In this document: positions 25,227 to 32,873 of the stretch, piece after piece
How positions within the stretch are numbered: the first letter of the stretch is position 1
How the letters are laid out: the number at the start of each line of letters is the position of its first letter
DNA from: Syntrophaceae bacterium UBA2280
GTDB lineage: Bacteria; Desulfobacterota; Syntrophia; Syntrophales; Smithellaceae
Direction: 5' to 3'
Length of the DNA stretch: 43,885 nucleotides
NCBI GenBank assembly: GCA_002347685.1
Contig: DDWS01000023.1
Coordinates: 1-43,885, forward strand
The notes under the pieces: model-generated
Told to the model about the DNA's origin: nothing
The model's database searches: none
Seen by the model: the letters and a program-made list of their open reading frames with translations, nothing else
Made by a program: the position numbers and the translations under genes

Positions 25227-27140
25227 ATGCAGCATTTTGTTCTGGGCACCGCCGGCCATGTGGATCACGGCAAGACATCACTGATCAAAACGCTTACCGG
25301 CACCGACACGGACCGCCTGAAAGAGGAAAAAGCCAGGGGCATCACCATCGAACTGGGATTTGCCTCGCTTTCGCTGCCGTCCGGCCGCGCACTCGGCATT
25401 GTCGACGTACCCGGTCATGAAAAGTTTATCAAGCACATGGTCGCGGGTGCGGCGGGGATTGATCTGGTGATGATGGTCATTGCCGCCGACGAAGGCGTGA
25501 TGCCTCAGACCAGGGAACATCTGCATATCTGCTCGCTTCTGGGCATAAAAACCGGCCTGGTTGCACTCACGAAAGTGGATCTCGTCGAACCCGACTGGCT
25601 GGAACTGGTGCGCTCTGAAGTCGCCGATTACCTGAACGGCACGTTCCTGGAAGATGCGCCCATTGTGCCGGTTTCCGCGATCAAAGAAACGGGCCTTGCG
25701 GAACTGCTCACCGCACTCGATAAAGCGGCGGGGGACCTCAGACAAAAGTCGGATGACGGCATTTTTCGACTGCCTGTGGACCGTATTTTTACCATGAAGG
25801 GTTTCGGAACGGTGGTCACAGGGACGCTGATTTCCGACCGCATCAGGGTCGGCGAGGACATTGTGGTTCTGCCCGAAGATATACCCGCTCGCATTCGCGG
25901 CCTCCAGGTGCACAATCAACCGGTGGAGGAAGCATTCTCCGGCCAGCGCACCGCCATCAACCTGCAGGGCATAGAAAAGACGACACTCGAGCGAGGCAGT
26001 GTTCTGGTCCGGCCCCAGACGGTGTGGCCCACCCGCAGGCTGGATGTGATTTTTCAATACCTGTCCTCCAACACCCGGAAACTGAAAAACCGCTCTCTGG
26101 TCCGCCTGCACACCGGCACGATTGAAATCATGACGCGGATTGTCCTTTTGGATGCCGACGAGCTTACGCCCGGAGAAACAGCCTTTGCCCAGTTGCTTCT
26201 GGCCGATGAAGATGTGGTGGTCGCGGGCGATCATTTTGTTTTGCGCAGTTACTCACCGGTCACGACGATCGGCGGCGGACGCATCCTCGACCCGCTGCCC
26301 GGAAAGCATAAAAGGAAAAGCGAAAAAGTTCGGGCTCATCTGCAAATCCTCGAGGGCGGCGCGCTGCCGGATAAAATCTCCGTCATCCTGGATCGATCCG
26401 GTTTCGGCGGCATCCCGATCCGGTCGCTTGCTTTCCGGCTTGGTGCACATGTTAAAAAAATCCGCGACGTCATAGAGGGCCTGTTTTCAAGCCGTCAGGC
26501 AATCCTGCTTTCCAGTGACGACGGCACGGCCGTTTCCGCCGCCTGGCATAAGCAGCTCGAGGAACTGATCACCAGGGCGCTTACAGACTATCACAGGAAA
26601 AATCCGTTAAAAGGCGGCATTTCCAAAGAAGAGCTCAAAGCGGGACTGCCGGCTGCGGTATCGACCCGGCTGTTCAATATGGCGCTTACGGGTCTGGCTA
26701 AAAAAGAAACGATTGTCAGTGAAAAGGACAATGTCCGTCTGGCTTCTCACGAGGTTCAACTGGCAGGCGAGGAGGACGATCTGCGCCGTTCCATAGCGGA
26801 CATTTATGCCCAGGCCAAACTGGCGCCGCCTTCGCTGTCCGACGTCATTGGCGGCTTTAAAGACCAGAAGGCCAAAGCGCAGAAAATCGTCCAGTTGATG
26901 CTCAAAGACGGAGACCTGATTAAGATCAATGAAGAGCTGGTCTTTGCCGCAAGCGCGCTGGATCAGTTGCGAGAAGACTACAAGGCGCGCCTTGCCCGGG
27001 ACGGTCAGGCAACGCCGGCCACATTCAAAGACCTGACCGGACTTTCGCGCAAATACATTATCCCCCTGATGGAATATTTTGATGTAAGCAAACTGACCGT
27101 CCGCGTCGGAGACCATCGCGTGTTACGGGAAAAACTTTAA
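25227..27140 (+). CDS. selB: selenocysteine-specific elongation factor SelB
   Basis: A 637-residue translational GTPase that delivers selenocysteyl-tRNA to UGA codons followed by a SECIS element. GTPase motifs are in order: P-loop GHVDHGKT at 10-17, the GITIELGFA switch, DVPGHEKF, TKVD, and VSA. EF-Tu-like beta barrels follow, and then C-terminal winged-helix repeats that in known SelB bind the SECIS hairpin. The ATG at 25227 gives the family start (TAGHVDHGK), with AAGGGAG just upstream at a short spacing; an ATG at 25209 is also in frame. The gene implies that the organism makes selenoproteins, although selA, selC and selD are not in this window. Confidence 0.95.
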   Translation: MQHFVLGTAGHVDHGKTSLIKTLTGTDTDRLKEEKARGITIELGFASLSLPSGRALGIVDVPGHEKFIKHMVAGAAGIDLVMMVIAADEGVMPQTREHLHICSLLGIKTGLVALTKVDLVEPDWLELVRSEVADYLNGTFLEDAPIVPVSAIKETGLAELLTALDKAAGDLRQKSDDGIFRLPVDRIFTMKGFGTVVTGTLISDRIRVGEDIVVLPEDIPARIRGLQVHNQPVEEAFSGQRTAINLQGIEKTTLERGSVLVRPQTVWPTRRLDVIFQYLSSNTRKLKNRSLVRLHTGTIEIMTRIVLLDADELTPGETAFAQLLLADEDVVVAGDHFVLRSYSPVTTIGGGRILDPLPGKHKRKSEKVRAHLQILEGGALPDKISVILDRSGFGGIPIRSLAFRLGAHVKKIRDVIEGLFSSRQAILLSSDDGTAVSAAWHKQLEELITRALTDYHRKNPLKGGISKEELKAGLPAAVSTRLFNMALTGLAKKETIVSEKDNVRLASHEVQLAGEEDDLRRSIADIYAQAKLAPPSLSDVIGGFKDQKAKAQKIVQLMLKDGDLIKINEELVFAASALDQLREDYKARLARDGQATPATFKDLTGLSRKYIIPLMEYFDVSKLTVRVGDHRVLREKL

Positions 27141-27177
27141 ACGGCGGTAAAAAGCTGCTCATGGAAAGGAATAAAAT

Positions 27178-28146
27178 TTGAAAACCAAGGAAACCTACCT
27201 CAAAGATATCCGGCAGGGCGACAAGATCGCCTCCTCTTTTTTAGTGGCGGAAAAGAGCATGGCCTATTCCCAGAAAGGCTCTCCGTATCTGAACGTCCGT
27301 CTCAAGGACAAAACGGGTGAGATCGACGGTAAAGTCTGGGACAATGTCCCGGCGCTGGATCCGGTCTTTAAAAAGGGAGATATCATTTTCATCGAAGGCC
27401 GGACGCAAACCTACCGCAACGCACTGCAGGTGTCGATTATCACCATAAAAAAGTGCACCCCTGAAGAGATCGATCCGGAGGATTTCCTGCCGGTAAGCCG
27501 GATGGATACAGACGCGATGTATAAGGATTTGCTAGTCTACCTGGAGAAAATTTCATCTCAACCTTTAAAAGACCTGCTTGCGGCTTTTTTTCACGACGAA
27601 AAAGCCTCCGAACTTTTCCGGCGGGCGCCGGCGGCCAAGGGGTTTCATCACAACTACCTGGGCGGGCTCCTGGAGCATACCCTGTCGGTGGTGCGTCTGC
27701 TGGATCGGGCGGCGGATCATTACCCGCAATTAAACCGGGACCTGCTTCTGGCCGGCGGCATGCTCCATGACATCGGTAAAATTTACGAATTCTCCTACGA
27801 CAACCTGGTGGAATACAGCGACGAGGGAAGAATGATCGGCCATCTGGTCATGGGTGTGGAAATGATCAACAAAAAAATAGACAACATTCCGGATTTTCCA
27901 CCCAGGCTGGCTTTAGCGCTGCGTCACATCATCTTGAGCCATCACGGAGAATTTGAGTTCGGTTCGCCCAAGCGCCCGAAAACCCTGGAAGCATTGGTCG
28001 TTCATTTCATGGATGATCTCGACGCCAAACTCAACGGGTTTGAAATCTTCGTCGCCGCCGACGCGGCGAATACCGAAACGGAATGGACACCCTTCAACCG
28101 CTTTTTTGAACGCTATCTTTACAAGGGGAAAACGCCGGTTGATTGA
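27178..28146 (+). CDS. OB-fold plus HD-domain nuclease (YhaM-like 3'-5' exoribonuclease)
   Basis: A 322-residue protein with the YhaM architecture. An N-terminal OB-fold nucleic-acid-binding domain (about 1-95, with YLNVRLKDKTGEIDGKVWDN) is followed by an HD metal-dependent phosphohydrolase domain, with His167 in LLEHTLSVV and the H197-D198 pair in GGMLHDIGK. In B. subtilis YhaM is a 3'-5' exonuclease acting on RNA and single-stranded DNA. The same role here is inferred from architecture. The start is a TTG with AAGGA 7 bases upstream. It lies 37 bases after selB and 61 bases before the aminomutase-like gene. Confidence 0.88.
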   Translation: MKTKETYLKDIRQGDKIASSFLVAEKSMAYSQKGSPYLNVRLKDKTGEIDGKVWDNVPALDPVFKKGDIIFIEGRTQTYRNALQVSIITIKKCTPEEIDPEDFLPVSRMDTDAMYKDLLVYLEKISSQPLKDLLAAFFHDEKASELFRRAPAAKGFHHNYLGGLLEHTLSVVRLLDRAADHYPQLNRDLLLAGGMLHDIGKIYEFSYDNLVEYSDEGRMIGHLVMGVEMINKKIDNIPDFPPRLALALRHIILSHHGEFEFGSPKRPKTLEALVVHFMDDLDAKLNGFEIFVAADAANTETEWTPFNRFFERYLYKGKTPVD

Positions 28147-28207
28147 TCGAGGCTCTCCCGATGACAAGGCAATTCCTGATGCAAAACCCGCCGCAAAGCC
28201 GGGAAAT

Positions 28208-29299
28208 ATGATGGATAAAGAATTCCGGTCCGCCCACTTTCCCGGCACGTCCCTTCGGGACTGGCAAAACTGGCGCTGGCAGATGCAAAACCGTGTCACA
28301 TCCGTCACACGGCTTTGCGCGATACTGGGCAGGCCGATAGCTCAGACGGACGAAATGCGCCGTGTCGTATCCGGATATCCTGCGGCAGTCACACCGTATT
28401 ACCTGTCCCTGATACGATCGGCCGATACAAACGACCCCATCGCTTTGCAGTGCATTCCGGATGTGAAAGAGATCTCGGTGATGACCGGCCTCCCCGAGGA
28501 TCCGCTCAACGAAGACGGACAGATGCCCGCGACAAAACTGATCCATCGCTACCCCGACCGGGCGCTGGCCATGGTCACTCAAACCTGCGCCACCCACTGC
28601 CGGCACTGCAACCGCAAACGCTTCTGGAAAACACCCCGCACCGCCTTGAAAAGCCGGCTCAGTCAGATGGTCCGATATGTCGAGAAATCCCCACAAATCC
28701 GCGAAATCATCGTTTCCGGCGGCGACCCGCTTACCTATGACGACAATCAGCTGGAATGGATATTATCTTCTTTCTCGGCAATCCCGCATGTGGACATCCT
28801 GCGCATCGGTAGCCGGATACCCGCGGTTTTACCGATGCGTATCACAAAAGACCTTTGCCGGATGCTCAAGCGCTACCGTCCTGTATGGTTTAACACACAA
28901 TTCAACCATCCCGACGAAATCACGCCGGAGTCAAAACGCGCCTGCGAAAGACTTCAGGAAGCAGGCATCCCTGTGTCCAACCAGTCTGTTTTGCTCAAAG
29001 GCGTGAATGACAACCTTGAAGTCATGCACCGCCTGCTGCATGGTTTACAGAAAATATCTGTTCGTCCTTACTACCTTTTTCATTGCGAACCGGTCAGGGG
29101 CTGCGGCCATTTCCGCACAGAACTTCCGTTTGGTCTTTCCATGATGGAAGACCTCCGGCGGGAGTGTTCGGGCCTCAGCCTGCCGCAATACGTGGCCGAC
29201 CTGCCGGGGAGCGCCGGAAAAGTTCCCATGCTGGCCCTTTCAGGACAGATCAAAAAGATTTTCAAGAAACATCAAGATTTTTTTGACAATTTCTCATAA
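28208..29299 (+). CDS. epmB: KamA-family radical SAM aminomutase, probably the EF-P enzyme EpmB
   Basis: A 363-residue radical SAM/PLP enzyme of the lysine 2,3-aminomutase family. Iron-sulfur ligands are Cys127, Cys131 and Cys134 (CATHCRHC), with the SGGDPL motif at 170-175 and PLP lysine Lys338 in PGSAGK. EpmB converts alpha-lysine to (R)-beta-lysine for attachment to EF-P. Its position directly before efp and epmA supports that role. In Clostridium KamA, Asp293 and Asp330 hold the substrate amino group; the matching positions here are Glu294 (HCEP) and Asp331 (VADLPG). The C-terminus is shorter than in true KamA (about 416 residues). The ATG at 28208 (or the next codon, 28211) follows the exonuclease gene; open sequence further upstream belongs to that gene in another frame. 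Confidence 0.85.
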   Translation: MMDKEFRSAHFPGTSLRDWQNWRWQMQNRVTSVTRLCAILGRPIAQTDEMRRVVSGYPAAVTPYYLSLIRSADTNDPIALQCIPDVKEISVMTGLPEDPLNEDGQMPATKLIHRYPDRALAMVTQTCATHCRHCNRKRFWKTPRTALKSRLSQMVRYVEKSPQIREIIVSGGDPLTYDDNQLEWILSSFSAIPHVDILRIGSRIPAVLPMRITKDLCRMLKRYRPVWFNTQFNHPDEITPESKRACERLQEAGIPVSNQSVLLKGVNDNLEVMHRLLHGLQKISVRPYYLFHCEPVRGCGHFRTELPFGLSMMEDLRRECSGLSLPQYVADLPGSAGKVPMLALSGQIKKIFKKHQDFFDNFS

Positions 29300-29311
29300 T
29301 TAGATTAGATG
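29283..29311 (+). promoter_or_regulatory. possible promoter for efp-epmA
   Basis: A perfect TTGACA (29283-29288) inside the 3' end of the aminomutase gene is followed after 17 bases by a weak -10, TAGATG (29306-29311). It would give efp expression independent of upstream genes. The -10 match is poor, so this is tentative. Confidence 0.3.
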
Positions 29312-29368
29312 ATCGTCAAATAAAAGCATCAATTGCCGGAGAACCGGTAACCAAGGAGATGAGCAGTT

Positions 29369-29932
29369 ATGTACACCGCCAGCGATTTAAGAAAAGGGCT
29401 GCGCCTGAAAATCGAAGGAGATCCCTACGTCATCACAGAATTCAATTTTGTCAAACCCGGCAAGGGCCAGGCGCTTTACCGCACCAAACTCAAGAACATG
29501 CTCAACGGCAACCAGTTCGAACGAACCTTCCGCTCCGTGGACAACTTTGAACCGGCCGATCTGCGCGAGAAGAAAATGCAGTTCCTCTACAAAGAGGGAG
29601 ATAAATACTGTTTCATGGATAACGAAAACTACGAACAGGTTTATCTTTCGGAAGATCAGGTCGGCGAGGCCGTCAACTTTTTAATTGACAATATCGAAGC
29701 GGAAATCCTGCTTTTCGAAGACCGGCCTATCGGCATCAGTCTGCCTAACTTCGTCGAACTCATCGTCACGGAAGCGGAGCCCTGGGCGAAGGGCGACACA
29801 GTCTCCGGCGCGACCAAACCGGTCAAGGTACAAACGGGCGCGACCGTTCTGGTACCCACTTTCGTCACGGAAGGAGAAAAAATCCGCATCGACACGCGCA
29901 CCGGAGAATATCTGACCCGCGTCAAGGGATAA
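29369..29932 (+). CDS. efp: elongation factor P
   Basis: A 187-residue tRNA-shaped translation factor that binds between the ribosomal P and E sites and relieves stalling at polyproline stretches. It has the KOW-like first domain and two OB-fold domains, ending with the RIDTRTGEYLTRVKG signature. The modification loop reads KPGKGQA, so the tip residue is Lys32. This is the lysine type modified by EpmA, not the Arg-rhamnosyl type. The start has AAGGAG 10 bases upstream. It sits between the epmB-like gene and epmA, whose start is 2 bases after the efp stop. Confidence 0.97.
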   Translation: MYTASDLRKGLRLKIEGDPYVITEFNFVKPGKGQALYRTKLKNMLNGNQFERTFRSVDNFEPADLREKKMQFLYKEGDKYCFMDNENYEQVYLSEDQVGEAVNFLIDNIEAEILLFEDRPIGISLPNFVELIVTEAEPWAKGDTVSGATKPVKVQTGATVLVPTFVTEGEKIRIDTRTGEYLTRVKG

Positions 29933-29934
29933 CA

Positions 29935-30873
29935 TTGAGCATATCGCATCAAGATGACCATTTCTATCTGGCGCGCAAAGCGGAAAATCTTCGCCTGCGC
30001 GCCGGACTCATTTTGGCGTTGCGCCGGTTTTTTGCCGGGAATGATTTTCTGGAAATCGAAACACCCGTTCGAGTCCCCTCCCCCGCGCCGGAAGAACATA
30101 TTGAAGCCCTCCCTTCGGGAAACTGGTTTTTGCAGACCTCGCCGGAGCTATACATGAAGCGGCTTCTGGCAGCGGGCTATCCAAGAATTTTTCAAATCTG
30201 TAAGTGCTTTCGCGCAGACGAACGCGGCAAGCGTCATCTTCCGGAATTCTCCATGCTGGAGTGGTATGTCGCCGGTTTCGACTATCTTCAACTCATGAAT
30301 CAATGCGAGGCATTGCTGGAGGCGGCATTGGGCGGGGTAGGACAAACCCGGACGCTTGCCTGGCAGGACCGGAAGATACGCATCACAACGCCATGGGAAA
30401 GAATGACGGTTGACGAAGCCTTTTTGAAATACGCGCCTGTTTCACTCGATGAGTCAATGAGGCTCGACCTCTTCGATGAGAATCTGACGGAATGGGTCGA
30501 ACCGAACCTGGGCATGGACCGTCCCACTTTTCTTTATGACTACCCGGCAAAGCTGGCCGCCCTGGCAAAAAACAAGAAAGACAACCCCGCCCTGGCGGAG
30601 CGTTTCGAACTCTATATCGGCGGGATGGAGATCGCCAACGGTTTTTCGGAACTCATCGACGTTGATGAACAACGCCGTCGTTTTGAAGAAGCACAAACGG
30701 CTCGCGCAAAAAAGGACTGGTCACGCTACGGCATGCCCGAAAAGTTTCTGGAAGCCCTTGCGAACATGCCGCCTTCCGCCGGCATCGCGCTCGGCATCGA
30801 CCGCCTGGTAATGCTTCTGGCGAATGCCGGCTGCATCGAAGACGTTGTCGCCTTCGGGCCGGAGAGTCTCTGA
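29935..30873 (+). CDS. epmA: EF-P--(R)-beta-lysine ligase EpmA (GenX/PoxA)
   Basis: A 312-residue class II lysyl-tRNA synthetase paralogue without the N-terminal anticodon-binding domain (E. coli EpmA has 325 residues). EpmA activates beta-lysine with ATP and attaches it to the tip lysine of EF-P. Class II motif 2 is at about 92-111 (FRADERGKRHLPEFSMLEWY) and motif 3 near the end (GIALGIDRLVMLL). The family-typical NGFSELIDVDEQ is also present. The start is a TTG with AAGGG 6 bases upstream, 2 bases after the efp stop, so the two are probably co-translated. Confidence 0.94.
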   Translation: MSISHQDDHFYLARKAENLRLRAGLILALRRFFAGNDFLEIETPVRVPSPAPEEHIEALPSGNWFLQTSPELYMKRLLAAGYPRIFQICKCFRADERGKRHLPEFSMLEWYVAGFDYLQLMNQCEALLEAALGGVGQTRTLAWQDRKIRITTPWERMTVDEAFLKYAPVSLDESMRLDLFDENLTEWVEPNLGMDRPTFLYDYPAKLAALAKNKKDNPALAERFELYIGGMEIANGFSELIDVDEQRRRFEEAQTARAKKDWSRYGMPEKFLEALANMPPSAGIALGIDRLVMLLANAGCIEDVVAFGPESL

Positions 30874-30908
30874 TGACCTCCCCCGCAACGGGCGACCCGC
30901 AAAATGTA

Positions 30909-30937
30909 TTGACAAGGTCTATTTTTTACTTTACCGT
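30909..30937 (+). promoter_or_regulatory. possible promoter for the tol operon
   Basis: A perfect TTGACA (30909-30914) lies in the 97-base gap before tolQ. Seventeen bases later a weak -10 (TACCGT, 30932-30937) follows. The exact -35 suggests a start of transcription before tolQ, but the -10 is uncertain. Confidence 0.35.
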
Positions 30938-30970
30938 ACTCAAAATCTCAAAACCACGTCTGGAGATAAA

Positions 30971-31693
30971 ATGGTGAAAGATATTAGTTCATTAGATATA
31001 GGCAGCGGTTTTCATGGCTCTTTGCTGGGCATGATTCTGGATGCCGGATGGATCGTTCAGCTTGTATTATTGCTCCTGCTGATTTTTTCGATTATATCCT
31101 GGACGATCATCTTTTTAAAATTCCGCTACTACGGGAAAATCCGAAAAGAAAACGAGGCCTTTGATGCCGACTATCAGCGCAGCAGCAAGCTGTCCGAGGT
31201 CCTGCCCGCGGCGAAAAAGTATACATTCTCGACCACCGCCGAAGTTTTCCGCGTCGGTTATTCGGAACTGACCAAAATGAATCGTCCGTTTAAAGAACCG
31301 GTTCAGGGTGACGATATTCCCTTATCCTCTCTGGACAATGTCCAGCGCGCGCTCAACCGGGCGTCGAACACGGAAATGACCAAACTCGAAAGCTCGTTGG
31401 GATTTCTGGCCACAACCGGGTCTGCCTCTCCCTTTATCGGGCTTTTCGGCACGGTCTGGGGAATCATGGAAACCTTCAAGGCCATTGGCGCGCGCGGCTC
31501 CGCAACGCTGGCCGTGGTTGCCCCCGGCATTTCCGAGGCGCTCATCGCCACAGCGGCGGGGCTGGCAGCGGCGATTCCCGCGGTTATTTTCTATAACTAC
31601 TTCCTCAACCGATCCAAGACAATGGTACAGGAAATGGACAACTTCGCCGATGAATTTCTCAATATCGTCGAACGCTACCTGGTGAAAAAATAA
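30971..31693 (+). CDS. tolQ: Tol-Pal system protein TolQ
   Basis: A 240-residue inner-membrane protein of the TolQ/ExbB/MotA family with three membrane segments: one near residues 25-48 and two in the C-terminal half around SASPFIGLFGTVWG and ISEALIATAAGLAAAIPAVIFYN. With TolR it forms the proton-driven motor that energises TolA. The conserved GLFGTVWGIM and ATAAGL segments are family hallmarks. The ATG at 30971 has GGAG 5 bases upstream; the reading frame is open back into epmA but is unrelated there. It lies 22 bases before tolR. Confidence 0.95.
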   Translation: MVKDISSLDIGSGFHGSLLGMILDAGWIVQLVLLLLLIFSIISWTIIFLKFRYYGKIRKENEAFDADYQRSSKLSEVLPAAKKYTFSTTAEVFRVGYSELTKMNRPFKEPVQGDDIPLSSLDNVQRALNRASNTEMTKLESSLGFLATTGSASPFIGLFGTVWGIMETFKAIGARGSATLAVVAPGISEALIATAAGLAAAIPAVIFYNYFLNRSKTMVQEMDNFADEFLNIVERYLVKK

Positions 31694-31715
31694 ACTCGGT
31701 GGAGGATCATCGACG

Positions 31716-32141
31716 ATGCGTTTATCCAGAAGAAGAAACCACGTAAACAAAGCGATGTCCGAAATCAACGTCACCCCCTTCGTGGACGTGATGCTGGTGC
31801 TGCTGGTCATCTTCGTCATCACGGCACCGATGCTGTCGATGGGCATCGACGTCAATCTGCCGAAAGTGAAATCCAGGAGCATGGACGTCACGGAAGAAAA
31901 GCTCATCTTGAGCATCAACGAAAACAAGGAAATCTTCCTCAATAAAACCCGGATGCCGCTAGGAGAGCTTCAGCCGAAACTGATCGCGATTTTCGCCAAC
32001 CGCATCGACCGGGAGATTTTTCTGCGCGCCGATAAAAACGTCCCTTACGGCTTCGTGGTCGACGTGATGGCTGAAATCCGCAGGGCCGGTGTCGATAAGC
32101 TCGGCATGATTACGGAACCACCCCACGAGGGCAGGAAATGA
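31716..32141 (+). CDS. tolR: Tol-Pal system protein TolR (ExbD family)
   Basis: A 141-residue bitopic protein. The cytoplasmic start leads into SEINVTPFVDVMLVLLVIFVITAP. The membrane-helix Asp in FVDVMLVL is the proton-channel residue known from TolR and ExbD. The periplasmic part folds as the TolR/ExbD dimer domain (IFLRADKNVPYGFVVDVMAEIRRAGVDKLGMIT). GGAGG lies about 10 bases before the ATG. Its stop overlaps the start of the next gene by 4 bases. Confidence 0.95.
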   Translation: MRLSRRRNHVNKAMSEINVTPFVDVMLVLLVIFVITAPMLSMGIDVNLPKVKSRSMDVTEEKLILSINENKEIFLNKTRMPLGELQPKLIAIFANRIDREIFLRADKNVPYGFVVDVMAEIRRAGVDKLGMITEPPHEGRK

Positions 32142-32851
32142 AACACCCGGAGCCCCAAAGGAGCTTTCGCGGCAATCCCGGCACCACCCGAAACATGTTT
32201 TTTCTCTCCTTGCTTCTCCACCTCCTCGTGATTGCCCTGGCCATGATTTCCATTTCCACACCGTCGCGTCCGTTGACATTCGGGGGCGCTTATTCCGTAT
32301 CGCTCGTCAGCCCGGAGGCTGTCATGTCCTCCCGCGAAATCTCGGCGCTTCAGGATATCATGCGCACGTCACGCTCTGCTGATGCGGTCATCGTGAAGCG
32401 TGAAATCGCGGCATCGCAGACGACAGCGATTAAAAAAACAGAGGAGAAGCTGCAGCCGGATATAGAAAAAGCGATCAGCGCCATCCGACAGAAACAAGAA
32501 ACATTGCCGAATCAGGCCCCTGCGCATGTCGGCCCATCGGGATCAGAAACAGCCGGTGTATCGCGGTTAAACGAATACAGCGCCTTCGTCCAGGCCAGAG
32601 TTAAAAGCAACTGGTCGCTTCCGGATGCATTGCGGCCTGCACGAGATACACTGACCATCATCGAAGTCCGGATCACGCGCAGCGGACAGTTGGAACATAT
32701 CGGTTTTGAAAAACGGTCCGGCAACAACTACTACGATGAATCAGCGTTGCGGGCGGTTAAAAAATCCGCCCCTTTCCCGCCGCTGCCCGAGGAGTACCGG
32801 CGAGACACCATTGAAATCGGAATCCGCTTCCCCGCGTCGGAACTGCGCTAA
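32138..32851 (+). CDS. tolA: TolA-like/TonB-family energy transducer
   Basis: A 237-residue inner-membrane-anchored periplasmic protein. A cytoplasmic tail of about 19 residues precedes one membrane helix (about 20-40). A modest charged, helix-prone region (about 85-135) and a C-terminal TonB/TolA fold follow (FVQARVKSNWSLPDA, VRITRSGQLEHIGFEKRSGNNYYDESALRAVKKSAPFPPLP). By position in the tol operon it should act as TolA, transmitting TolQR motor force to TolB-Pal. It is much shorter than E. coli TolA (421 residues), lacking the very long helical domain. Coupled to tolR by an ATGA overlap. Confidence 0.85.
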   Translation: MKHPEPQRSFRGNPGTTRNMFFLSLLLHLLVIALAMISISTPSRPLTFGGAYSVSLVSPEAVMSSREISALQDIMRTSRSADAVIVKREIAASQTTAIKKTEEKLQPDIEKAISAIRQKQETLPNQAPAHVGPSGSETAGVSRLNEYSAFVQARVKSNWSLPDALRPARDTLTIIEVRITRSGQLEHIGFEKRSGNNYYDESALRAVKKSAPFPPLPEEYRRDTIEIGIRFPASELR

Positions 32852-32873
32852 GAATAGGAAAGGAACCTGCCTT

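Noticed and set aside
27953..28207. N-terminal extension of the aminomutase-like protein by 85 residues
   Set aside because: These codons overlap the HD nuclease gene in another frame and do not resemble KamA or EpmB; the ATG at 28208 fits the family.
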